Shown here piece by piece: positions 55,722 to 62,378 of a stretch of DNA of 64,000 nt. The notes under the pieces were generated by a model. That model searched no databases. It was not told the DNA's origin and worked only from the letters and a program-made list of their open reading frames with translations. Numbering within the stretch: position 1 is the stretch's first letter; each line of letters begins with the position of its first letter. Source of the stretch: Lewinella sp. LCG006 (GTDB lineage Bacteria; Bacteroidota; Bacteroidia; Chitinophagales; Saprospiraceae); NCBI RefSeq assembly GCF_040784935.1, contig NZ_CP160680.1:6677802-6741801 (forward strand). The letters are read 5' to 3'. Position numbers and translations under genes: made by a program.

Positions 55722-56413
55722 CGCTGATTTGTTTGCTCTTGATGAGCAGCATGGCTGTTCGGGCACAAATTGGCGGTAAAGGAAACTATAACTTTTTCGA
55801 GTTTCAACAGAAGCCTTATTATTTCGGAATCACGCTAGGGATAAACAACAGTAGTTTCACCCCCTTTCGTTCAGAAGAATTTCTGTATTCCGACAGTATC
55901 CAGGCAGTGCAAGCACTCCGCGGGCCTGGCTTCAACCTAGGTATTGTCACTAACCTCAAGATTGGAGATTATTTTGACTTCCGCTTCCTCCCTACCCTCT
56001 CTTTTGGAGAACGCCAACTCGTTTATGATCAAACACGGCGCGGTGCCCTCCCTAATCAGCGGAGGGTAGAGTCCGTTTTTGTAGAGATGCCTTTCCACTT
56101 CCGCTACAAATCTGCTCCATATAAAGACAAAAGACTCTTTGTCCTGACCGGTGTAAAATACAGCTTTGACGTAGCCAGCGATTCGCGTGCCCGGCAAGCG
56201 GAAAGTCTCGTAAAGATTTCTCCCCACGATTTTGCTTTGGAATACGGTGCTGGCGTGCAATTCTTTTTCCCTTACTTTATTTTCTCTCCAGAGATAAAAT
56301 TCAGCCATGGCATTGGCAATACATTGATATTCAATCCTTCACTGGAAGAATCAACTGTCTTGGAGAAAGTATTGAGCCGTACCTTCACCCTTAGCTTTCA
56401 TTTTGAAGGGTAA
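55670..56413 (+). CDS. porT: PorT-like T9SS outer-membrane protein
   Basis: A 247-residue outer-membrane barrel with a signal peptide whose cleavage is predicted after VRAQ (about residue 33). The segments YYFGITLGINNSSF, GPGFNLGIVTNLKIGDYFDFRFLPTLSFGERQL (quoted here in part) and the final aromatic strand FTLSFHFEG fit the PorT/SprT family, which is needed for type IX secretion. The ubiE-porT order supports the call. ATG 55670 lies inside ubiE; no in-frame start after the ubiE stop would leave a full signal peptide. Confidence 0.85.
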   Translation: MQVANLRHFVALHGYKITLICLLLMSSMAVRAQIGGKGNYNFFEFQQKPYYFGITLGINNSSFTPFRSEEFLYSDSIQAVQALRGPGFNLGIVTNLKIGDYFDFRFLPTLSFGERQLVYDQTRRGALPNQRRVESVFVEMPFHFRYKSAPYKDKRLFVLTGVKYSFDVASDSRARQAESLVKISPHDFALEYGAGVQFFFPYFIFSPEIKFSHGIGNTLIFNPSLEESTVLEKVLSRTFTLSFHFEG

Positions 56414-56452
56414 AAAATTAAGGGAGCTATTGTGCAGTTTCAAAAAAAGCTA

Positions 56453-56460
56453 TACATTTG
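56453..56460 (+). promoter_or_regulatory. Predicted -7 promoter element of tRNA-Leu(CAA)
   Basis: TACATTTG, perfect TAnnTTTG match, about 70 bases upstream of the mature tRNA 5' end and after the porT stop. Confidence 0.55.
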
Positions 56461-56530
56461 CCCCGCGCTGATTCAAAGGGGTCAGTTGTAGGCTAAGAAA
56501 GGTATTAATTTCATCTTTTTACCCTCATTA

Positions 56531-56612
56531 GCCGATGTGGCGGAATTGGTAGACGCGCTGGATTCAAAATCCAGTTCCTTCGGGAGTGTGGGTTCGATTC
56601 CCACCGTCGGTA
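56531..56612 (+). tRNA. tRNA-Leu (anticodon CAA)
   Basis: Class II tRNA of 82 bases with a long variable arm. The acceptor GCCGATG pairs with CGTCGGT (first pair G-U). The anticodon stem CTGGA/TCCAG encloses loop TTCAAAA, giving anticodon CAA (reads UUG). The T arm is GTGGG-TTCGATT-CCCAC. CCA is not encoded. A terminator follows directly. Confidence 0.95.
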
Positions 56613-56616
56613 CTAA

Positions 56617-56650
56617 AAGCTCAATAGACCAGTCTATTGGGCTTTTTTTA
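56617..56650 (+). terminator. Terminator after tRNA-Leu(CAA)
   Basis: AAGCTCAATAGA and TCTATTGGGCTT pair (one G-U) around a 4-base loop, then a T-run. Confidence 0.85.
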
Positions 56651-56661
56651 TTTTTAAACCT

Positions 56662-56790
56662 ATGTACTTTGTCTACGCATTAAAATCTCACGATCGCAAT
56701 TATATCTACGTTGGACTAACCAATAACATTGACAGAAGGATCAATGAACACAACGCAGGCTACAACAAAACACATTTCTTTCAAAAATAA
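56662..56790 (+). pseudogene. Truncated GIY-YIG nuclease gene
   Basis: From ATG 56662 the frame encodes 42 residues with the GIY-YIG N-terminal pattern (MYFVYALKSH...NYIYVGLTNNIDRRINEHN), then stops at 56790. Intact relatives need about 80 residues and end with a helix carrying a conserved glutamate. That half is absent in all three frames downstream; in its place lies the promoter of the next tRNA. The gene begins 50 bases after the end of tRNA-Leu(CAA), nearly the same spacing as its intact neighbour has from tRNA-Leu(CAG). Confidence 0.8.
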
Positions 56791-56814
56791 TTTGGAGAAC
56801 AATTCGGTATTTAC

Positions 56815-56822
56815 CATCTTTG
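56815..56822 (+). promoter_or_regulatory. Near-consensus -7 element upstream of tRNA-Leu(CAG)
   Basis: CATCTTTG matches TAnnTTTG except at the first base; it is 25 bases before the mature tRNA 5' end. Confidence 0.35.
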
Positions 56823-56846
56823 CGCACCGCAAAAGAATGCGGTCTC

Positions 56847-56928
56847 GCCGAAGTGGTGAAATTGGTAGACACGCACGTTTCAGAGGCGTGTGCAGCAATG
56901 CGTGCGGGTTCAAGTCCCGCCTTCGGCA
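56847..56928 (+). tRNA. tRNA-Leu (anticodon CAG)
   Basis: Class II tRNA of 82 bases. The acceptor GCCGAAG pairs perfectly with CTTCGGC. The anticodon stem CACGT/GCGTG encloses loop TTCAGAG, so the anticodon is CAG (reads CUG). The T arm is GCGGG-TTCAAGT-CCCGC. CCA is not encoded. Bases 56878-56928 recur as a broken copy downstream at 57220-57315. Confidence 0.95.
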
Positions 56929-56930
56929 CT

Positions 56931-56960
56931 AAAAGCCGCTCATTTTTGAGCGGCTTTTTT
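56931..56960 (+). terminator. Terminator after tRNA-Leu(CAG)
   Basis: AGCCGCTCA and TGAGCGGCT form a perfect 9-bp stem, followed by a T-run. Confidence 0.9.
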
Positions 56961-56978
56961 CGTTTAACTCATTATGGA

Positions 56979-57218
56979 ATGTATTTTGTCTACGTTTTAC
57001 AGTCGTTAAATCACAATTTTCGCTACACTGGGATGACCCAAAACCTTGAACGACGCTTAAATCAGCATAATCGGGGAAACACTTCTTCTACTCAATTTTA
57101 TGCTCCTTTTATGATAATCCATTCAGAAGCATTTGATGACTCTAACGAAGCCAGAACACGCGAAAAATATCTCAAATCAGCCGCTGGCAGAAGATGGATT
57201 AAAGAAAAGTATCTCTAA
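56979..57218 (+). CDS. GIY-YIG nuclease domain protein (UPF0213-like)
   Basis: A 79-residue single-domain GIY-YIG protein: MYFVYVLQS supplies the first strand, YTGMTQNLERRLNQHNRG the second motif with the catalytic arginine, and EARTREKYLK the conserved glutamate helix. Stand-alone GIY-YIG proteins of this size are common in Bacteroidota; their roles are unclear, and some families are homing or DNA-processing nucleases. It starts 51 bases after tRNA-Leu(CAG). Its stop codon is followed within two bases by a partial copy of that tRNA. The track-length frame runs back through the tRNA, which cannot be coding. Confidence 0.88.
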   Translation: MYFVYVLQSLNHNFRYTGMTQNLERRLNQHNRGNTSSTQFYAPFMIIHSEAFDDSNEARTREKYLKSAAGRRWIKEKYL

Positions 57219-57219
57219 A

Positions 57220-57315
57220 TTTCAGAGGCGTGTGCAGCAATGCGTGCGCCCGCCTGGACAGTCGGACAGGCCCGCCTGGACAGTCGGACAGGGGTTCAAG
57301 TCCCGCCCTTCGGCA
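57220..57315 (+). pseudogene. 3' fragment of tRNA-Leu(CAG), split by a 44-bp insertion
   Basis: Bases 57220-57248 are identical to 56878-56906 of tRNA-Leu(CAG), from the anticodon loop through the variable arm. Two copies of a 22-bp unit follow, then GGTTCAAGTCCCGCC and the acceptor strand CTTCGGC resume at 57293, with one extra C. The 5' half, D arm and 5' anticodon strand are absent, so no functional tRNA can form. The insertion falls exactly at one position (between CGTGCG and GGTTC) without deleting any tRNA base. Confidence 0.9.
57249..57292. repeat. Two perfect tandem copies of a 22-bp unit
   Basis: Units at 57249-57270 and 57271-57292 are identical (CCCGCCTGGACAGTCGGACA plus GG). Each contains GGACAG twice. 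They sit inside the tRNA-Leu fragment. I did not see the unit elsewhere in the window. Confidence 0.9.
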
Positions 57316-57322
57316 CTTACAC

Positions 57323-57364
57323 AAAAGCACCTATCAGACTAGCGTCTGGCAGGTGCTTTTTTTT
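57323..57364 (+). terminator. Strong terminator after the tRNA-Leu fragment
   Basis: AAAAGCACCT (57323-57332) pairs with AGGTGCTTTT (57351-57360), with an inner CAGAC/GTCTG stem and an eight-T tail. Confidence 0.9.
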
Positions 57365-57407
57365 AGCGTCATTACAAAATTGTAATGAACCGACATCCAT
57401 TAGTTCC

Positions 57408-58403
57408 TTAAGCATCCTCATACTTCAGTAAGAAACCAGGGTTGATCACTTTGAAAGAAACTCGACCGATTTGGTCGATCTGCTCTTTTAATGGACGGAT
57501 AACAATACCTTCTCGTCGTGTTTCTTTTCTCAAAACGGAGCCTCCCACGGACAAATCAACCAAGGTATTGATATCTGACACCAGGGAAAAATTCTCCTCT
57601 AAAACGGGTACTATTGGCAGTGCCAGGGCCTCCAATAGCTTTCTAAAATCCACATAGTCGAGGTATTGATTATTGCTAATGGCAAAAGCATTGAAAAACC
57701 GGACGGTTTGGCCTTTTAGCTTATACTTATTGCTTTGAATACCTTCTCCAATTAATTCCCCTTGAATAGCAATATGCTGTCCGAGTTGTTTAAGTTTGGC
57801 CTCAATATCCAAGTCGATCGCCACCTTCCAAAATGAATTATCTACGGATTTCTCCAACTCCATGTTCCGGCTGCACACCCCAAATTCACCTTCATTCCAG
57901 TAGTAGGTAACACTGGAACCATCCAGTTTTTCGGTAATAAAGCAGCGTTCACCCTCATACTTTTCTAGCAAGTCGGCTAAAATTTGTACGCGCGTTTCAT
58001 CTGTTTTCGGAATAAAAGAAGGAAAACCTCCCTTCATAATCCCCGACAACTGTGCAGGAATCGGTGGCTCATATTTCTCGATGTCCAGTACCGTAGTAAC
58101 ATCCAGGCCTTCCGCTACTTCAACGCTGTCAGGTAAAATAGACAAGGGGAAACAAACGCCCTGCGAGATTTGACCACGTAGACGAACCGTACGAATTCGA
58201 TTACTCTTCGCTCTGAGAAATTCAAACTCAGGACGATCGGGTAGAATACTATCAATTTCAACATAAACACAAAGATCTCCTACGGAGAACTCCCCTTTCT
58301 TAACGACCAGTTGCCAACCCAAAACCGTAGCTTTCAAGATACTGTCCGCATTTGGAATGGGTTCGAGCGCGGTAATTCTTTGGAGAGATGCTAATTTCCT
58401 CAT
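57408..58403 (-). CDS. RNA ligase of the DRB0094/Rnl5-like type
   Basis: A 331-residue ATP-dependent RNA ligase. The N-terminal ~110 residues form an OB-like domain (ASLQRITALEPIPNADSI... VGDLCVYVEIDSILP), as in the Deinococcus DraRnl group. The nucleotidyl-transferase domain has motif I EKLDGSS with the adenylated lysine at 159, motif III-like FFNAFAI, motif IV REGIVIRP and motif V SFKVINPGFLLKY. Such enzymes seal 3'-OH/5'-phosphate nicks in RNA, through an adenylated intermediate. Its natural substrate is unknown. It converges on the tRNA-Leu/GIY-YIG cluster, 92 bases past the tRNA fragment. Confidence 0.88.
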   Translation of the reverse strand: MRKLASLQRITALEPIPNADSILKATVLGWQLVVKKGEFSVGDLCVYVEIDSILPDRPEFEFLRAKSNRIRTVRLRGQISQGVCFPLSILPDSVEVAEGLDVTTVLDIEKYEPPIPAQLSGIMKGGFPSFIPKTDETRVQILADLLEKYEGERCFITEKLDGSSVTYYWNEGEFGVCSRNMELEKSVDNSFWKVAIDLDIEAKLKQLGQHIAIQGELIGEGIQSNKYKLKGQTVRFFNAFAISNNQYLDYVDFRKLLEALALPIVPVLEENFSLVSDINTLVDLSVGGSVLRKETRREGIVIRPLKEQIDQIGRVSFKVINPGFLLKYEDA

Positions 58404-58505
58404 TGGTACAAAATAGGTTCGCCTACTATACTGATTCGTTGAGAAAATAGTTCCTCAGCAAGCACCATAAACAATAGCTATTTTGTCTATTGCTACTCAA
58501 TCCCC

Positions 58506-60941
58506 CTACTCCACCCCAATCACCGTCTCCCCCGCAGCCAGCTTTGGCGAAGTGGCCTTCAGTCTCATCTTTCCGGCTTGCGGACTGCTCTTCAAGATCA
58601 CCATGGCTTTGCCGTAAAATAGCGCTACTTCCGTAGCCTGAAAGGGTGCAAACGATTGGGGGTTGCCGTTGCCAACTCCGGCGATGGTACCCGCACCGGT
58701 GAGCTCCAACTGGATGTTATCCATGGCCAGTGGGGCTAAATTGCCCTTGGCGTCGAGGGCTTCTACGAGGACGTAGCTGAGATCCTGGCCATTTTTGCTG
58801 ATGGTATTACGATCGGGGGTAAGCCTAAGTTGGGTAGGTTCACCAGCCGTTTGCAGACGCTGCTCGCCCATCTTGCGGCCTGCTTTGTAGGCCACGACCA
58901 GCAACTCGCCTGGTTCGTAAATCACATCGTTCCACATTAAGCGGAAGCGGTCGACCGAGTTATCAGACTTGGGTTGCTTGCGGCGGCGGCCTTGTGATAT
59001 TCCGTTGAGGAACAATTCCGCCTCATCACCATTGGTGTACACAAAGACGGGAACCGCCTCCCCCACCCGCTCGGGCCAGTTCCAGTGTGGAAGGATATGA
59101 ATCATGTTTTCTTCGGGCAGCCAGTAGCTTTTGTAGAGGTAGTAGCGATCCTTGGGGATGCCCACCAGATCAACGATACCAAAATAGGAGCTACGCGAAG
59201 CGGCCTCGTCCGTAAAGCCCATTTCTTTTACGGTGGTATTGTCGTAAGGCGTGGGTTCGCCGAGGTAGTCGAAACCAGTCCAGACAAATTCTCCGGCAAT
59301 GTAGGGCTCGTCTTGTTGCCACATGAAATCATCGTCGGCAATCTCAGCCCACCAGGGAGCATTGAGGTCGTAGGAACTTACCTGTAAGGATTTTGTGAAT
59401 GCCGTTTTGTCTTCCGGCAAGGGCAACTCGTAAAAGCCACGTGTGCTCAAGGTAGAAGCCGACTCACTAATAATCACCGACTTGTTGGGCTCCATTTGGC
59501 GAGCCAGTCGGTAGCGGCGACCGTAGTTCCAACTGTGTACATCATAATAGTCAAAATGCCGGCGGGCAGCATTGCCCAGTTGGTCATTCACCAGCGTTAC
59601 CGGGCGGGTAGGATCGTACTTACGTACATAATTGACCATAGTGTGCAAGCGCTGGAAGCCATTGTTATCGTTGTTCTGAACGTCGGGAATTTCATTGCCT
59701 ACCGACCATAAAAACACACTGGGATGATTGCGGTCACGCACGATGAAATTGTGGATATTTCGCTGGGCGAAGGTTTCAAAATCAGTGTCCTCAAGGATGC
59801 CAGCTTTGGCGTCATATTTATCAAAAGCTTCGTCAAAAAACAATAGGCCCATACGGTCACACATCTCCAACAATTCAGGAGCGGCAACATTATGGCTGTT
59901 ACGGATAGCATTTACCCCCATTGATTTCATGATCTCCAACTGGCGCTCCATTGCCCGTGGGTAAAAAGCCGCGCCGAGTGGGCCGTGATCATGGTGGAGG
60001 TTGACACCTTTGAGTTGTACACGCCGATCATTAAGATAGAAACCGTGATCAGGATCAAAACGGATGGTACGGACACCAAAATGGGTGCTGTATTCATCTA
60101 CGACCACTCCGTCTTTTAGCACCCTTGTCAGTAGGCGGTACAAATAGGGATTATCAATATCCCAGCGGATAGGGTCAAGTACTGTAAGTGTAGTCTCCAG
60201 GGTAGACTGCTGACCAGCGTTGATCGACTTACCGAAGGTACCTTTGGCCAGCACTAGCCCACCATCACTCAATATCTCGTGCTCAACGGTGATGTCAGAA
60301 CGTTCTTCCCCGTAGTTATTGACCTGGGTGCTGACCCTCACATCTGCGTAGTTAGGCTTAATGATTGGCGTGGTCACGTAAGTGCCCCAGATGGCTACGT
60401 GTACGGGTGCGACGGTAAGCAATTGTACCTTACGGTAAATACCTGCCCCTGGATACCAGCGGCTGTCGAAGTTGCGCGTATCCGCATGCACAGCCAGGAT
60501 ATTTTTACCGCCAGGTATAACATAGTCGGTAATATCTACATAAAACGAGTTGTAGCCATAATCCCACTCTCCAGCCAACTTGCCATTGACATATACTTTA
60601 GGGAAGGCCATCACTCCGTCAAAAATCAAATACATGCGCTGGCCAGCAGCCGTAGCAGGAATTGCCAAATCCCTACGGTACCAGCCCTCTCCTTGCCAGG
60701 GAAGCTTTCCGGTACTGCCATTACCATCCAAAATAAATGGCTGGGAAATTGCCCAGTCGTGGGGCACGCTAACCTTTTCCCAAGCGGCATCTTTCAGGTT
60801 AATGGATGGAGCATCTTTGCTTGCTCCTTGTTTAAATTTCCAACCATCAGAAAGGGTCACAATCGTTCGCTGTTGTGCACGGAGCGTAAACAGACAAGCA
60901 AACAACAAAAACAGTAGCATGGGCGATTTTACAGGTAGCAT
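58506..60941 (-). CDS. Secreted GH2 family beta-galactosidase
   Basis: An 811-residue exported glycoside hydrolase. After the signal peptide (MLLFLLFACLFTLRAQ) come the GH2 sugar-binding domain (WYRRDLAIP...), the Ig-like domain and the TIM barrel. The acid/base glutamate is in NHPSVFLWSVGNE and the nucleophile in VIISESAST. FVWTGFDYLGEPTPYD fits the galactosidase subgroup. C-terminal domains after about 600 (VFVYTNGDEAELFLNG and a following Ig-like part) match the GH2 DUF4982-type tail. It lies 37 bases after the GH53 gene, so the pair is an operon that would release galactose from galacto-oligosaccharides. Confidence 0.88.
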   Translation of the reverse strand: MLPVKSPMLLFLLFACLFTLRAQQRTIVTLSDGWKFKQGASKDAPSINLKDAAWEKVSVPHDWAISQPFILDGNGSTGKLPWQGEGWYRRDLAIPATAAGQRMYLIFDGVMAFPKVYVNGKLAGEWDYGYNSFYVDITDYVIPGGKNILAVHADTRNFDSRWYPGAGIYRKVQLLTVAPVHVAIWGTYVTTPIIKPNYADVRVSTQVNNYGEERSDITVEHEILSDGGLVLAKGTFGKSINAGQQSTLETTLTVLDPIRWDIDNPYLYRLLTRVLKDGVVVDEYSTHFGVRTIRFDPDHGFYLNDRRVQLKGVNLHHDHGPLGAAFYPRAMERQLEIMKSMGVNAIRNSHNVAAPELLEMCDRMGLLFFDEAFDKYDAKAGILEDTDFETFAQRNIHNFIVRDRNHPSVFLWSVGNEIPDVQNNDNNGFQRLHTMVNYVRKYDPTRPVTLVNDQLGNAARRHFDYYDVHSWNYGRRYRLARQMEPNKSVIISESASTLSTRGFYELPLPEDKTAFTKSLQVSSYDLNAPWWAEIADDDFMWQQDEPYIAGEFVWTGFDYLGEPTPYDNTTVKEMGFTDEAASRSSYFGIVDLVGIPKDRYYLYKSYWLPEENMIHILPHWNWPERVGEAVPVFVYTNGDEAELFLNGISQGRRRKQPKSDNSVDRFRLMWNDVIYEPGELLVVAYKAGRKMGEQRLQTAGEPTQLRLTPDRNTISKNGQDLSYVLVEALDAKGNLAPLAMDNIQLELTGAGTIAGVGNGNPQSFAPFQATEVALFYGKAMVILKSSPQAGKMRLKATSPKLAAGETVIGVE

Positions 60942-60978
60942 AATCTATGGTTAGGGCATAAATAAATCAATACGCAAA

Positions 60979-62115
60979 TTACTCACCAGCGAAATAATCC
61001 ATTCCTTTTAGGGCTTGCTTATTTTGGTCAAATAAAGTAGCATTGTCCCAATGGGAGCCTTGCCCCCAGCGAGTGGAACAGGAAGTAGAGACCCAGGCAG
61101 GTTCCCAATAGACCAAGCCTTTACCACCTCCCGCAGTAATTTTTTCTTCGAGGGCTTTGAGGAAATCGTATTGGCCTTGTTCACTGATCGGAAAGTCTGG
61201 TACCGCAGCATCTTCTCCCAGAATATTATTGGCTCCGTCGAGGTTATCCAAGGTGTAGGGGTAAGCCGTTTCAACGACCATGAGTTGTTTGTTGTAAGTC
61301 GTGGTAAGGGTGCTGATCGCTGCTGATAAATCATTCAATGCTACATCTGACCACAGGGGGTAGTAAGAAATGCCGATCCAATCAAAATTCGTTAAGCCAT
61401 TTTCCTTAGCTTCTGCAAACCACCACAGGGCATTCTCAGGCTGAGCTACATGAAGCATGGTGGCTATTTCTTTGTCCGCAGCAGTAGCAGCGGCGCGAAC
61501 GGCAGACAGACCTTTGTTCAATAAAAAAGCATTCCTGTTCCAGTTAATGGTCGTATAGCTACCGTCAGGATCTTGCAAAATTTCTGAGTTGGTTTCGTTG
61601 CCCACTTGTACGTATTCGGGCAGTAAATCAAGGGCATTTAATTGGCTCAACACCCGAAAAGTGTAGTTGTAAACAGAATCACCCAATGCTGTCATGTCAT
61701 TTACAACGGGCAACCAGGCAGCAGGTACTTCCTGCTTGGCAGGATCCGCCCAATCGTCGGAATAATGAAAATCAAGGAGCACTTTCATATCTGCAGATTT
61801 TGCACGAGCAATAGCCTTGACAATGTCTGCATAGTTGGAGTAATCAGTCCAGTCGGGCTGGTACCAAAGCCGAAGACGTACCAAGTCAGTTCCTGCATCC
61901 TTAAAAATGGTATAAGGATCTTTTGCGGCACCTGCAGCATCCAGGTAAACCGCACCACAATCTTCCATCTCATTAACGTAAGAAAGATCTGCCCCTCGAA
62001 GGAATGGCTGCTCGGGCGCTGGTGTGGGGGGCGTAAAATCAGGACGTTCCTTGTCGGTTTCACAAGCACTGCCCAGCAAAATCAAAAGACATAAAAGGGG
62101 GAATATCTTTTTCAT
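60979..62115 (-). CDS. GH53 endo-beta-1,4-galactanase lipoprotein
   Basis: A 378-residue glycoside hydrolase that cuts beta-1,4-galactan, the side chain of pectin and type I arabinogalactan. The lipobox LLGSAC gives a lipidated cysteine at residue 18, so it is membrane-anchored. The barrel shows FLRGADLSYV, LVRLRLWYQP, LLDFHYSDDWADP, the acid/base glutamate in YVQVGNETN and the nucleophile in MVVETAYPY. The frame opens at 62163, but the lipoprotein signal starts at ATG 62115. It is the first gene of the pair with the GH2 enzyme. Confidence 0.92.
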   Translation of the reverse strand: MKKIFPLLCLLILLGSACETDKERPDFTPPTPAPEQPFLRGADLSYVNEMEDCGAVYLDAAGAAKDPYTIFKDAGTDLVRLRLWYQPDWTDYSNYADIVKAIARAKSADMKVLLDFHYSDDWADPAKQEVPAAWLPVVNDMTALGDSVYNYTFRVLSQLNALDLLPEYVQVGNETNSEILQDPDGSYTTINWNRNAFLLNKGLSAVRAAATAADKEIATMLHVAQPENALWWFAEAKENGLTNFDWIGISYYPLWSDVALNDLSAAISTLTTTYNKQLMVVETAYPYTLDNLDGANNILGEDAAVPDFPISEQGQYDFLKALEEKITAGGGKGLVYWEPAWVSTSCSTRWGQGSHWDNATLFDQNKQALKGMDYFAGE

Positions 62116-62226
62116 AATGCACTGAATATTTTTTGAGTGATCTCTTTTCAAAAACTGGCGCAAAGGAGATTATAAATAAAACTCTTCTTTGCGCCATGTG
62201 TACAATGTCCTAAATTTAAACCACTA

Positions 62227-62234
62227 CAAATATA
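62227..62234 (-). promoter_or_regulatory. Predicted -7 promoter element of the galactan unit
   Basis: TATATTTG on the minus strand, perfect TAnnTTTG match, with a predicted leader of about 105 bases before ATG 62115. Confidence 0.45.
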
Positions 62235-62300
62235 AGCGTAAATTTTACATTTATTTAATATACCTGCTTTTTATAAGGCATAATAAACCACCGAATCAAC

Positions 62301-62354
62301 TATCTTTGTGCATCCATTATGTTACTGTAAATTAGTAAAGCCTGCTTACTTTTG
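62301..62354 (+). promoter_or_regulatory. Two predicted -7 promoter elements of the terminal pseudouridine synthase gene
   Basis: TATCTTTG (62301-62308) and TACTTTTG (62347-62354) both match TAnnTTTG. The second would start transcription near 62360, about 20 bases before the chosen TTG start at 62379. Confidence 0.5.
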
Positions 62355-62378
62355 TCGAATCGTTCCTCTTTACCCACT

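Noticed and set aside
56820-57218. 132-codon frame including tRNA-Leu(CAG)
   Set aside because: The first 53 codons lie in the tRNA and its terminator; the GIY-YIG domain begins at ATG 56979.
57249-57292. CRISPR-like repeat
   Set aside because: The two 22-bp units are directly adjacent with no spacer and no cas genes are present.
57220-57315. Third tRNA-Leu gene, or an intron-containing tRNA
   Set aside because: The 5' half of the molecule is missing, so removal of the 44-bp insert would still not give a tRNA.
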